The position numbers and the translations under genes were made by a program. Under the pieces are notes generated by a model, which saw nothing but the letters and a program-made list of their open reading frames with translations, was not told where the DNA came from and ran no database searches. A DNA stretch of 64,000 nucleotides, taken from contig NZ_KE384223.1 in assembly GCF_000424665.1 (NCBI RefSeq), positions 96,962 to 160,961 of the forward strand, written 5' to 3'. Below, in pieces: positions 50,585 to 58,692 of the stretch (the first letter of the stretch is position 1; each line of letters opens with the position of its first letter). The stretch comes from Salinimicrobium terrae DSM 17865 (GTDB taxonomy: Bacteria; Bacteroidota; Bacteroidia; Flavobacteriales; Flavobacteriaceae).

Positions 50585-51565
50585 ATGGAAGCGACTGTTA
50601 CCAGAACAGGTACCGAAGGAAAAACATGGGGCGGTGGGAATGAACCATTGAAAGTAAGCTATGGAAAAATGATGATGTGGTTCTTCATATTGTCAGATGC
50701 GCTTACTTTTTCCGGTTTTCTTGCAGCTTACGGCTTTGCCAGATATAAATTTTCTGATAGCTGGCCTATTGCCGATGAGGTCTTTAATCACTTTCCGTTT
50801 TTACATGGAGTAGATGCTCCCATGTACTACGTGGCTTTGATGACCTTTATTCTTATATTTTCTTCTGTCACTATGGTTTTGGCTGTAGATGCCGGTCACC
50901 AAATGAAGAAGGCAAAGGTTTCTTTCTATATGTTGCTTACCATAATTGGTGGTATTGTCTTCCTTGGCTCACAAGCCTGGGAGTGGAAGAATTTCATACA
51001 GGGAACCTACGGTGCTATTGAAACCCGGGGTGGTAACGTATTGCAGGTAATAGATAATGAAGGGCATCGCGTTGCCCTGGACGAATTTGTGGTTGCGGCG
51101 CCTACGTTGAGAGTACAACAGACGCGTTCTAATGCATTGTGGTTTACCGACGAACCTACATTACCACGTTTTACTATGGAGGATGTGCTTGTTGGCTTTG
51201 CGGCGAACCCGAACCTGCATATCAGAACCCAGGAATTGACAGAGACAGGTGAAAAGGTTATTCTTACAAGACAAGCCTCTTTAGCTAAGCTTGAAAAAGA
51301 AGGAATTGGTATTATAGAAGGAGCGAACCTGAAGAAAAATGAATACGGGAATCCCCTTTTTGGAGACTTCTTCTTCTTCATTACCGGTTTCCACGGTTTT
51401 CACGTTTTGACCGGGGTTTTGATAAATATTATTATCTTCTTTAACGTGCTGATAGGTACTTACGAGAGAAGAGGTCACTACGAGATGGTAGAAAAGGTCG
51501 GACTGTACTGGCACTTTGTGGATCTTGTTTGGGTTTTTGTATTTACTTTCTTCTATTTGGTATAA
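50585..51565 (+). CDS. ctaE: cytochrome c oxidase subunit III (long form with central soluble insert)
   Basis: A 326-residue subunit III: the helical core has MMMWFFILSDALTFSGFLAAYG at the start (shortened: MMMWFFILSDALTFSGF), GSQAWEWKNFI in the fourth helix region, and FFITGFHGFHVLTGV plus LYWHFVDLVWVFVFTFFYL at the end. Between helices, residues about 140-255 form a roughly 110-residue polar insert (TRGGNVLQVIDNEG ... MEDVLVGFAANPN ... TGEKVILTRQ). This insert is absent from canonical subunit III and probably forms a soluble domain on one side of the membrane. A weak -7 box (TATTTTTG, 50549-50556) lies before it. Confidence 0.93.
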   Translation: MEATVTRTGTEGKTWGGGNEPLKVSYGKMMMWFFILSDALTFSGFLAAYGFARYKFSDSWPIADEVFNHFPFLHGVDAPMYYVALMTFILIFSSVTMVLAVDAGHQMKKAKVSFYMLLTIIGGIVFLGSQAWEWKNFIQGTYGAIETRGGNVLQVIDNEGHRVALDEFVVAAPTLRVQQTRSNALWFTDEPTLPRFTMEDVLVGFAANPNLHIRTQELTETGEKVILTRQASLAKLEKEGIGIIEGANLKKNEYGNPLFGDFFFFITGFHGFHVLTGVLINIIIFFNVLIGTYERRGHYEMVEKVGLYWHFVDLVWVFVFTFFYLV

Positions 51566-51583
51566 TCTGGAATACAGCAAAAA

Positions 51584-51946
51584 ATGGCACACGATACTAC
51601 ACACGCATACGAATCGAACTCCAAAAGGATCTGGACTGTTTTTATAATACTTTCTGTGATTACCCTGGTTGAGGTGATTCTTGGAATCATTAAACCGGAG
51701 TTCCTTACAGACACCTATTTTATCAGTTTAAAATTAATTAACTGGATCTTTATTTTACTCACGATCTGGAAGGCATATTATATTACCTGGGCTTTTATGC
51801 ATATGGAAGGTGAAACTAAAGGGCTTCGACGCTCTGTGGTTTGGACTGCGGGTTTTCTTATTGTTTACCTGTTATTCATTCTTCTTACTGAAGGAGATTA
51901 TGTATACGAGGTAATGCAGAGGGGGCAGGTAGCCTGGGATTTTTAA
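51584..51946 (+). CDS. cytochrome c oxidase subunit IV-like protein
   Basis: A 120-residue three-helix membrane protein (helices near 15-33, 48-72 and 88-106), with FILSVITLVEVILGII and LTIWKAYYITWAFMHMEGE typical of the CtaF/COX4-pro family. It probably stabilises the oxidase. It is the last gene before a strong terminator and follows ctaE by 18 nt. Confidence 0.92.
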   Translation: MAHDTTHAYESNSKRIWTVFIILSVITLVEVILGIIKPEFLTDTYFISLKLINWIFILLTIWKAYYITWAFMHMEGETKGLRRSVVWTAGFLIVYLLFILLTEGDYVYEVMQRGQVAWDF

Positions 51947-51963
51947 AAGTTAAAACATCATAG

Positions 51964-51992
51964 AAAGGCGGTTTTAAGACCGCCTTTTTTTA
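51964..51992 (+). terminator. terminator of the ctaB-cox operon
   Basis: AAAGGCGGT (51964-51972) pairs with ACCGCCTTT (51979-51987) around a 6-nt loop, followed by a T run. A TATTTTTG (51991-51998) directly after it may be the -7 box of the next gene group. Confidence 0.9.
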
Positions 51993-52022
51993 TTTTTGTG
52001 CACATCTTTCCGGAAAGAGAAC

Positions 52023-52673
52023 ATGAAAAAATTCTTTGTCATTTTTGTCCTTTTTGCGCTCCCATTGGGGGCTTATCTTTTCTTCGCATCGGGAGTCAAT
52101 AATTTTGCCCGTTTGCCGGTTCTTACACAGGAAATTTATCAGCTGGAATCCTTCAGAAGTCTTGAGAATTCGGAAGAGGAGGTGAGTTTCGACGACAAAA
52201 TTACCATTCTTGGTTTTCCCGGTGCAGAGCCTATGGAATACCTTAATAATGCATATCATCTGGCCGAAAAGATCTATGATCCCTATGCTGAATTCAATGA
52301 TTTTCAGTTCATTTCTGTAGTACCTGAAGGGAGTGAGGCTGAAGTGGAAGAGCTCAAAAGTAAGATTTCAGAAGTTATAGATTTTGAAAAGTGGAAATTT
52401 GTATTTGGTTCTCCCGAGGAGATCAATACTTTATTTGACAGCCTCAACACAAACCTTGAACTTAGCGGTGACCTTTCTACTCCCAATGTTTTTATTATAG
52501 ATAAGAATGGTAAATTAAGAGGTAGAGATAAAGATGATGATGGTAGCGAGCTGTACGGTTATGACACCGGTTCGATATTTGTTCTTAATAACAAGATGAA
52601 TGATGATGTAAAGGTTATTCTGGCCGAATATCGATTGGAACTTAAAAAATACAATAAAGAGAAGACTCAATAA
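52023..52673 (+). CDS. membrane-anchored SCO/thioredoxin-fold protein lacking the active-site cysteines
   Basis: A 216-residue protein: N-terminal membrane anchor (FFVIFVLFALPLGAYLFFA), then a periplasmic domain with a thioredoxin-like layout: ITILGFPGAEPMEYLNN, QFISVVPEGSEAEVEEL, TPNVFIIDKNGKLRGR. Where the SCO protein encoded next has FSTCPTICPIMK, this protein has FPGAEPMEYL and no Cys, so it cannot bind copper or act as a disulfide reductase in the usual way. It contains the acidic stretch GRDKDDDGSELYGYD near the C-terminus. The start is ATG 52023, preceded by GGAAAGAG; an earlier TTG lies in the -7 box. It is probably an oxidase-assembly accessory, by context. Confidence 0.8.
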   Translation: MKKFFVIFVLFALPLGAYLFFASGVNNFARLPVLTQEIYQLESFRSLENSEEEVSFDDKITILGFPGAEPMEYLNNAYHLAEKIYDPYAEFNDFQFISVVPEGSEAEVEELKSKISEVIDFEKWKFVFGSPEEINTLFDSLNTNLELSGDLSTPNVFIIDKNGKLRGRDKDDDGSELYGYDTGSIFVLNNKMNDDVKVILAEYRLELKKYNKEKTQ

Positions 52674-52676
52674 TAA

Positions 52677-53414
52677 ATGAAAAATTACTCCTACATAGGA
52701 ATTTCCTTCGTGATACTTATTTTTGGGATTATAGTGATCCCTGAGATCATCGACAGGGTAAGTGAACGGGAGGTAGTGTCCTCCAACAGGTCCGATGGAC
52801 AGGAAGAGCGGGCTGCAGCCGGAGTTGAGCTCGATTACATCATGGTGAACGAAGAAAAAAAGAAGGTGCCTCCTTTTGAATTTATAGATCAACACGGGGA
52901 TACAATCACTAACAAAGACTATGAAGGTAAGGTGTATATAGCCGAATTCTTCTTTTCTACCTGCCCTACCATTTGTCCTATAATGAAGGATAATCTGGTC
53001 CAGGTGCAGGATGTGTTTTCCAAAAATGAGGATTTTGGCATTGCTTCTTTCAGCATAGATCCACAACACGATACTCCTCAAGTATTACAAGAATATGCGG
53101 TTAATAATAATATTACGCACCCCAATTGGCATTTGTTGACAGGGGAGCGGGATGATATTTATGATCTCGCAAACTCAGGTTTTAATATTTATGCCGGTGA
53201 AGATGAAAATGCCGAAGGTGGTTTTGCGCATTCGGGATATTTTGCGCTGGTTGACAGGGATGGCTATATAAGATCCCGTAAAGACCCTCATGGAAATCCA
53301 ATTATCTATTACAGGGGTTCTGTTCCCCGTTCAGCGGTAGTTGGGCCAGGAGAGGAAGAGCCGCAAATAGATATTTTGATTGCAGATGCAAAAAATCTTA
53401 TCAATGGTAAATAG
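52677..53414 (+). CDS. SCO family copper chaperone for cytochrome oxidase
   Basis: A 245-residue membrane-anchored protein (helix 3-22) with the periplasmic SCO domain. The copper-binding C-x3-C is in FSTCPTICPIMKDN (about residues 98-111), and the third ligand His is in GFAHSGYFALVD (about 183-194). SCO/SenC proteins help insert copper into the CuA site of subunit II. Three nt separate it from the preceding thioredoxin-fold gene, and it overlaps the next gene by 11 nt. Confidence 0.95.
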   Translation: MKNYSYIGISFVILIFGIIVIPEIIDRVSEREVVSSNRSDGQEERAAAGVELDYIMVNEEKKKVPPFEFIDQHGDTITNKDYEGKVYIAEFFFSTCPTICPIMKDNLVQVQDVFSKNEDFGIASFSIDPQHDTPQVLQEYAVNNNITHPNWHLLTGERDDIYDLANSGFNIYAGEDENAEGGFAHSGYFALVDRDGYIRSRKDPHGNPIIYYRGSVPRSAVVGPGEEEPQIDILIADAKNLINGK

Positions 53415-53937
53415 CAAAGTTGATAAAGTGATGGTGCCGACCATTCTGGTGGTCTCGATCCTTGTTCCTGTCCTGGTGCTCATCTTGATGTATCTTCCCG
53501 AGAGATATGATGTGCTGGGAGAAAGTTTTAATAACTTCCCTCTTTTCCATGCAATTCTTAACTTCTTCACAGCTCTATTACTTGTTTCTGGTTATTATGC
53601 TATGAGGAAAAAGAAACTGGGGTGGCATCGTAACCTTATGATCTCTGCTTTTTTCCTGTCGGCAGTATTCCTTGTGAGCTATGTGATCTCAAAAATCAGT
53701 AATGAACCTGTTCCCTATGGCGGGGACGGTGCCATTAGATATGTGTATTTTTTTGTTTTAATTACCCATATCCTGCTATCGGCAATTATAGTCCCGCTTG
53801 TATTATTTACTATGTATCGCGGGTTCACAGGAGAGGTAGAAAAACACCGTAAGATAGCAAGATTTACCTATCCTACCTGGTTGTATGTAGCAATCACCGG
53901 AGTGCTGGTTTATTTATTCATGGCCCCTTATTATTGA
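53404..53937 (+). CDS. DUF420 family membrane protein
   Basis: A 177-residue protein with about five transmembrane helices (VPTILVVSILVPVLVLILMY, then near 45-62, 72-95, 112-135 and 150-172). DUF420 members (CtaM-like/YozB) commonly sit with haem-copper oxidase genes and are thought to help assembly. His residues at helix ends (FHAILNFFTALLLVSGYYAM, GWHRNLM, THILLSAIIVP, KHRKIARFTYP) are family features. I set the start at ATG 53404; the frame is open further upstream inside the SCO gene, but that would add an implausible N-terminus. Confidence 0.88.
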   Translation: MVNSKVDKVMVPTILVVSILVPVLVLILMYLPERYDVLGESFNNFPLFHAILNFFTALLLVSGYYAMRKKKLGWHRNLMISAFFLSAVFLVSYVISKISNEPVPYGGDGAIRYVYFFVLITHILLSAIIVPLVLFTMYRGFTGEVEKHRKIARFTYPTWLYVAITGVLVYLFMAPYY

Positions 53938-53941
53938 AAAT

Positions 53942-54169
53942 ATGCGTTCACGAATCTTACTTAGTACAATTTTAATTCTGCTCCTGTCTTATGATGTGGA
54001 AGCCCAATGTGCGATGTGTCGTGCTGTTCTTGAAACTGAAGAGAGTCAGTCGACTGCTGAAGGTATAAATGACGGTATCGTTTATCTTATGGTTTTTCCC
54101 TATTTGTTAATGGCAGGCATAGCTTATTTTATCTGGAAGTCCCGTAAAAAAGGTAGCACAAGAGAATAG
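53942..54169 (+). CDS. small exported CxxC membrane protein of the oxidase cluster
   Basis: A 75-residue protein: signal peptide (LLSTILILLLSYDVEAQ), then CAMCRAVLETEES with a C-x2-C pair (about residues 23-26), and a transmembrane helix (IVYLMVFPYLLMAGIAYFIW, about 47-66) with a basic cytosolic tail. Small proteins of this form are often found at the end of Bacteroidetes oxidase-assembly clusters. The CxxC suggests a role in thiol or metal handling, which is inference. It lies 4 nt after the DUF420 gene. Confidence 0.8.
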   Translation: MRSRILLSTILILLLSYDVEAQCAMCRAVLETEESQSTAEGINDGIVYLMVFPYLLMAGIAYFIWKSRKKGSTRE

Positions 54170-54285
54170 TCTACTTTCCTTCCAAAATGCCATTTTTCAG
54201 AATCTTTTTTCCGGATAATGTAACATTTCCCTTTTTTGCCAGTCTAATGGGTGCCCCCTGTTTATTAAACTGAATAACACCCGGT

Positions 54286-54987
54286 ATGATTGAAATTAAA
54301 GATTTGCACAAGTCCTATAAGACCGGAAGCAACTCTCTGCATGTGCTCAAAGGAATAAATTTTAATGTTGCCGAAGGAGAACTTGTCTCTATAATGGGTT
54401 CTTCGGGCTCGGGTAAATCTACCCTTCTTAATATTCTGGGAATGCTCGATGAGGCAGATTCAGGTACTTACACCCTTGATAATGTCCCAATCAAGAATCT
54501 TAATGAAAAAATAGCTGCCCGCTACCGAAATAAGTTTTTAGGTTTCATTTTCCAGTCTTTTAACCTGATTAATTATAAAACTGCACTTGATAATGTTGCT
54601 TTACCACTGTATTACCAGGGGATGAAGCGAAAGGAAAGACTGGAACGTGCCATGGCCTACCTCGACAAGGTGGGGTTAACTGCCTGGGCGCAACACCATC
54701 CCAATGAACTATCGGGAGGGCAAAAGCAAAGGGTGGCCATAGCCAGGGCCCTGGCCAGTGATCCCAAAGTCTTACTGGCCGATGAGCCTACCGGTGCTCT
54801 TGATACTAAAACTTCTTATGAAGTGATGGACCTTATTCAGAAAATCAATGAAGAAGGGCGTACCATTCTTATTGTTACCCATGAGCATGATATTGCGGAA
54901 ATGACAAAACGCATCGTAAATCTAAAGGATGGTGTTATCATAGACGATAAAAAAGTAGATCAGGTAAAGGCAATGCAGTATGTTTGA
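54286..54987 (+). CDS. ABC transporter ATP-binding protein (MacB/LolD class)
   Basis: A 233-residue ATPase with Walker A MGSSGSGKST (about 38-47), Q-loop FIFQSFNLI, signature LSGGQKQRVAIARAL (about 142-156), Walker B VLLADEPTGALD and switch His in VTHEHDIA. It belongs to the class that drives MacB- or LolCDE-type mechanotransmission, here with the two permeases encoded directly downstream (overlap of 8 nt). It heads a seven-gene run ending at tsaB. The 116-nt gap before it contains no clear promoter; one copy of the A/T palindrome lies at 54180-54199. Confidence 0.95.
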   Translation: MIEIKDLHKSYKTGSNSLHVLKGINFNVAEGELVSIMGSSGSGKSTLLNILGMLDEADSGTYTLDNVPIKNLNEKIAARYRNKFLGFIFQSFNLINYKTALDNVALPLYYQGMKRKERLERAMAYLDKVGLTAWAQHHPNELSGGQKQRVAIARALASDPKVLLADEPTGALDTKTSYEVMDLIQKINEEGRTILIVTHEHDIAEMTKRIVNLKDGVIIDDKKVDQVKAMQYV

Positions 54988-56224
54988 TCTGGAACGTTGG
55001 GAAGAAATTTTTGAAACCATTCGTAAAAATAAATTACGAACCTTTCTTACCGGGCTCTCAGTCGCCTCAGGGATATTTATTCTAGTGATCCTACTGGGGA
55101 TAGGTGAGGGAATGAGGAATGGCATTTCTGCAGAATTTGAGCAGGATGCAGCCAATATTCTTTACGTCTGGACCGGAAGAACCTCTGTAGAGTACAAAGG
55201 GCTTAATCCCGGTAGGGATATAAGGCTTAAGACCACCGATTTTCAAACTACTGCTAAGAAATATGAGAATGATCTTGAATATAAATCTGCAGTTTATAGG
55301 ATCTGGAATGGTGTGGTTACTTATAAGAAAGAATCAGGTTCTTATAGGGTAGAAGGCGTACTGCCAGATTATCAGTTTCTCGAAAACAGCAGCATGACCA
55401 ACGGGCGTTATCTCAATTATTCCGACCATGAGAATTACGAGAAAGTAGTCGTAATTGGAAACAGAGTCAGCAATGATCTTTTTAAAGATGCAGATCCTAT
55501 TGGAAAGTACCTGGAAATTTCCGGAATAAACTTTAAGGTTATAGGAGTCTTTACAGATCCCGGAGGAGAACGGGAAGAAAACAGGGTGTATGTTCCGCTT
55601 TCTACAGGCCAGAGGGTCTTTAACGGGCAGAACTATATCAACAACATGGCTTTTACACTCCAAAGTGAGGATAATTTTGAAGCAGCTCTTGCCGCTTCAA
55701 ATAAGTTCTCTTCAGAATTACAGCAGTTCCTGAAAGAACAACATACAATAGCTCCCGAAGATAACCGCGCGATCAATATTAACAATTCTCTGGAGAATGC
55801 AAAGCGTTTTTATGATCTCATGGATATGATAAAGTTTTTCTTCTGGGGAGTTGGCATCTGTACCATCATCGCAGGAATTGTTGGAGTAAGCAATATTATG
55901 CTCATTATTGTGAAGGAACGCACTAAAGAGATAGGAGTGCGAAAAGCATTAGGGGCAGAACCTTTGTCAATCGTGGTAATGGTACTGCACGAATCTATTT
56001 TTGTGACTGCCATTGCCGGTCTGGTAGGACTTATTGGAAGCCTTGCCCTGCTGGAACTGGTGGGTCCCATGATAGAAACTAATTTTATTGCCAATCCTTC
56101 TGTGGATTTTGGAGTAGCGTTAACCACCGTGATCATCCTGATAGTTGCCGGAGCACTGGCGGGATTCTTCCCTGCCTACCGTGCAGCCAGGATCAAACCT
56201 ATTGTCGCACTAAGAGATGAGTAA
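54980..56224 (+). CDS. MacB-like ABC permease (first)
   Basis: A 414-residue protein with the MacB/FtsX layout: first helix (about 18-40), a MacB-type periplasmic domain (about 45-275), and three C-terminal helices. SNIMLIIVKERTKEIGVRKALGA is the conserved coupling region (shown here as NIMLIIVKERTKEIGVR). No ATPase is fused. It is paired with a second, related permease immediately downstream (2 nt gap), so the transporter is probably a heterodimer. Confidence 0.93.
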   Translation: MFDLERWEEIFETIRKNKLRTFLTGLSVASGIFILVILLGIGEGMRNGISAEFEQDAANILYVWTGRTSVEYKGLNPGRDIRLKTTDFQTTAKKYENDLEYKSAVYRIWNGVVTYKKESGSYRVEGVLPDYQFLENSSMTNGRYLNYSDHENYEKVVVIGNRVSNDLFKDADPIGKYLEISGINFKVIGVFTDPGGEREENRVYVPLSTGQRVFNGQNYINNMAFTLQSEDNFEAALAASNKFSSELQQFLKEQHTIAPEDNRAININNSLENAKRFYDLMDMIKFFFWGVGICTIIAGIVGVSNIMLIIVKERTKEIGVRKALGAEPLSIVVMVLHESIFVTAIAGLVGLIGSLALLELVGPMIETNFIANPSVDFGVALTTVIILIVAGALAGFFPAYRAARIKPIVALRDE

Positions 56225-56226
56225 GC

Positions 56227-57489
56227 ATGTTCAGTAGAGATAATTGGGACGAAATATTGGAAGCACTCAGTGCCAACTGGTTCAGGACGTTACTTACGGC
56301 TTTTGGAGTGCTTTGGGGAATCTTTATTCTGGTGATCCTGCTTGCTGCCGGTAAAGGGCTGGAAAATGGTGTGAAGCAGGGTTTTGGTGGAATGGCGACC
56401 AATTCCATGTTTATGTGGACACAGGTAACTTCGAAACCTTATAAAGGTCTGCCTAAAGGAAGACGGTATAATTTCAAAATTGATGACGTGGCTGCATTAA
56501 AAACCGAAGTGCCAAACTTGAGGTTTGTTTCTCCCCGCAATCAATTGGGAGGCTTCGGAGGAGGCAATAATGTAGTAAGAGGATTAAATACAGGAGCTTT
56601 TAACGTCTATGGCGATTACCCTGAGATCATTCAGCAGGAGCCAATGGATATCACTTCCGGAAGGTTTCTTAACTATTCAGATATTAATGACAAGCGGAAG
56701 GTGGCCATCATTGGGGAAGGCGTACGTACTACCTTATATGAACCGGGAGAGGAAGTACTTGGTAGTTACCTTAAGATCAACGGAGTAAATTTCATGGTAG
56801 TTGGTACATACAAAAAGAAAGGTAATAATGGTAATGCCGAAGAAAACCAAAAGCAGATATATGTTCCTTTTACAGCCTTTTCCCAGGCATTTAATCAAGG
56901 AAATGATGTTGGGTGGATGGCTATTACCGCACAGGATGGTTCTTCAATTACAGAACTGAAAGGTGAGATCATCGATGTCATCAAAAGTCGCCATTCCATC
57001 CACCCTGAAGACGACAGAGCGGTGGGTAATTTCGACCTTTTTGAAGAGTATAACAAGATCAATGGTCTGTTTATCGCATTAAAAGGCGTAGCCTATTTCG
57101 TAGGGATCCTGGTACTGCTTTCAGGAATCATTGGGATAAGCAATATTATGCTTATCGTGGTTAAAGAACGCACGAATGAAATTGGGGTAAGACGAGCACT
57201 TGGAGCAACACCCTGGGCGATAAGGGGGCAAATTCTCATGGAGTCGATCTTCCTTACGATAATATCGGGAATGGCAGGTATAGTGCTTGCCACAGGAGTG
57301 ATTGCTGTTGTCAACCAGATACTTAGCGGTATGGATACTTCAGAAATGATGTTCCTTAACCCCAGTGTAAATCTGGGAGTAGTGATGGTCGCCCTCGCCA
57401 TATTGGTGATTTCAGGTTTACTGGCAGGTTTGATCCCGGCACAAAATGCTATAAAGATCAAACCCGTTGATGCTTTAAGAACAGAATAG
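56227..57489 (+). CDS. MacB-like ABC permease (second)
   Basis: A 420-residue paralogue of the preceding permease with the same layout: first helix (FRTLLTAFGVLWGIFILVIL), periplasmic domain, and three C-terminal helices with NIMLIVVKERTNEIGVRRAL. The two share the overall plan but differ clearly in the periplasmic part (this one has a Gly-rich GGFGGGNNVVRG stretch), so it is not a recent tandem copy. The adaptor gene follows after 22 nt. Confidence 0.93.
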   Translation: MFSRDNWDEILEALSANWFRTLLTAFGVLWGIFILVILLAAGKGLENGVKQGFGGMATNSMFMWTQVTSKPYKGLPKGRRYNFKIDDVAALKTEVPNLRFVSPRNQLGGFGGGNNVVRGLNTGAFNVYGDYPEIIQQEPMDITSGRFLNYSDINDKRKVAIIGEGVRTTLYEPGEEVLGSYLKINGVNFMVVGTYKKKGNNGNAEENQKQIYVPFTAFSQAFNQGNDVGWMAITAQDGSSITELKGEIIDVIKSRHSIHPEDDRAVGNFDLFEEYNKINGLFIALKGVAYFVGILVLLSGIIGISNIMLIVVKERTNEIGVRRALGATPWAIRGQILMESIFLTIISGMAGIVLATGVIAVVNQILSGMDTSEMMFLNPSVNLGVVMVALAILVISGLLAGLIPAQNAIKIKPVDALRTE

Positions 57490-57511
57490 AGTAAAATTAA
57501 AAATAAACAGA

Positions 57512-58633
57512 ATGAAAAGAATTGTAACGATCCTGATCCTGGTTGTAATAGCGGTAGCCTTTACCGGAGCATTATATTACCTCTACGCAAAGAACCAGGA
57601 AGATCCAACAGTATATGAAACCGAACAGGCTTCAGAAAAAACTATTGTGAAAGAAACAGTGGCTACCGGAAATATTGTTCCGAAAGAAGAAGTTTTGATT
57701 AAACCCAATATTTCTGGAATTATTGAAGAAATATATATTGAAGCCGGGGACCGAATAGAGGCCGGAGATCAAATCGCTAAAATTAGAGTCATTCCCAATG
57801 TCTCTTCTTTGCAAAGTGCCAAAGATGCGGTACAAACCGCAAAGATCAACTTTGACAATGAATTCAAAAATTTTGAGCGGCAACAGTCTTTATTTGAGAA
57901 AGGGGTCATTTCGGCCAATGAATTCGACGATGCACAGGTCGCATACAAACGGGCAGAACAAAATTACCGGTCTGCACAACAGAACTACGAGATAGTTCGT
58001 ACCGGGACGACCAGCGGGTTAGGAAGTGCAGCTAATACGATGATTCGCTCTACAGTAGAAGGAATGGTCCTTGATGTCCCCGTCAAAGTAGGAAACCAGG
58101 TGATCGAGAGTAATAACTTCAATGATGGAACTACAATTGCCGTTTTAGCCGATGTTAATGAGATGATCTTTGAAGGTAAGGTGGATGAAAGTGAAGTAGG
58201 GAAAATTAAGGAAGATCTTCCGCTGGAAGTGACAGTTGGAGCTATTGAAAACAAAAAATTTGATGCAGTGCTGGATTATATAGCACCTAAAGGAGTGGAG
58301 GAAAATGGTGCCATCCAGTTTGATATTGAAGGAACTCTTGATAAATCTGATACTACCTTTATTAGGGCTGGATTAAGTGCTAATGCTTCAATCATCCTGG
58401 CCCGGGCCGATAATGTACTTGCAGTGCGTGAAGCTTTGATCCAGTTTGATCCCAAGACTCAGGAGCCGTTTGTTGAAGTGGCTACGGGTGAGCAGGAGTT
58501 TGAGCGCAGGGATGTAGAGCTGGGAGTAAGCGACGGCATCTTTGTAGAAATTAAAAACGGCATCACTGCTAATGACCAAATTAAGGTTTGGAATCAACTT
58601 AAACCTGTTGACCCTACTGCACAGGTGCAATAG
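57512..58633 (+). CDS. HlyD/MacA-type periplasmic adaptor (first)
   Basis: A 373-residue membrane fusion protein: N-terminal anchor (VTILILVVIAVAFTGALYYL), the split lipoyl domain (SGIIEEIYIEAGDRIEAGDQ and SAANTMIRSTVEGMVLDVPV), a coiled-coil hairpin (about 95-165; ERQQSLFEKGVISANEFDDA), a beta-barrel domain and the C-terminal membrane-proximal part. It should link the MacB-like permeases to the TolC-type channel encoded next. Confidence 0.93.
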   Translation: MKRIVTILILVVIAVAFTGALYYLYAKNQEDPTVYETEQASEKTIVKETVATGNIVPKEEVLIKPNISGIIEEIYIEAGDRIEAGDQIAKIRVIPNVSSLQSAKDAVQTAKINFDNEFKNFERQQSLFEKGVISANEFDDAQVAYKRAEQNYRSAQQNYEIVRTGTTSGLGSAANTMIRSTVEGMVLDVPVKVGNQVIESNNFNDGTTIAVLADVNEMIFEGKVDESEVGKIKEDLPLEVTVGAIENKKFDAVLDYIAPKGVEENGAIQFDIEGTLDKSDTTFIRAGLSANASIILARADNVLAVREALIQFDPKTQEPFVEVATGEQEFERRDVELGVSDGIFVEIKNGITANDQIKVWNQLKPVDPTAQVQ

Positions 58634-58692
58634 ATTGGTTTCTGCTGTAACAAAAACAAACCTTAGCAGACTTATATTTTACAACTACCATT

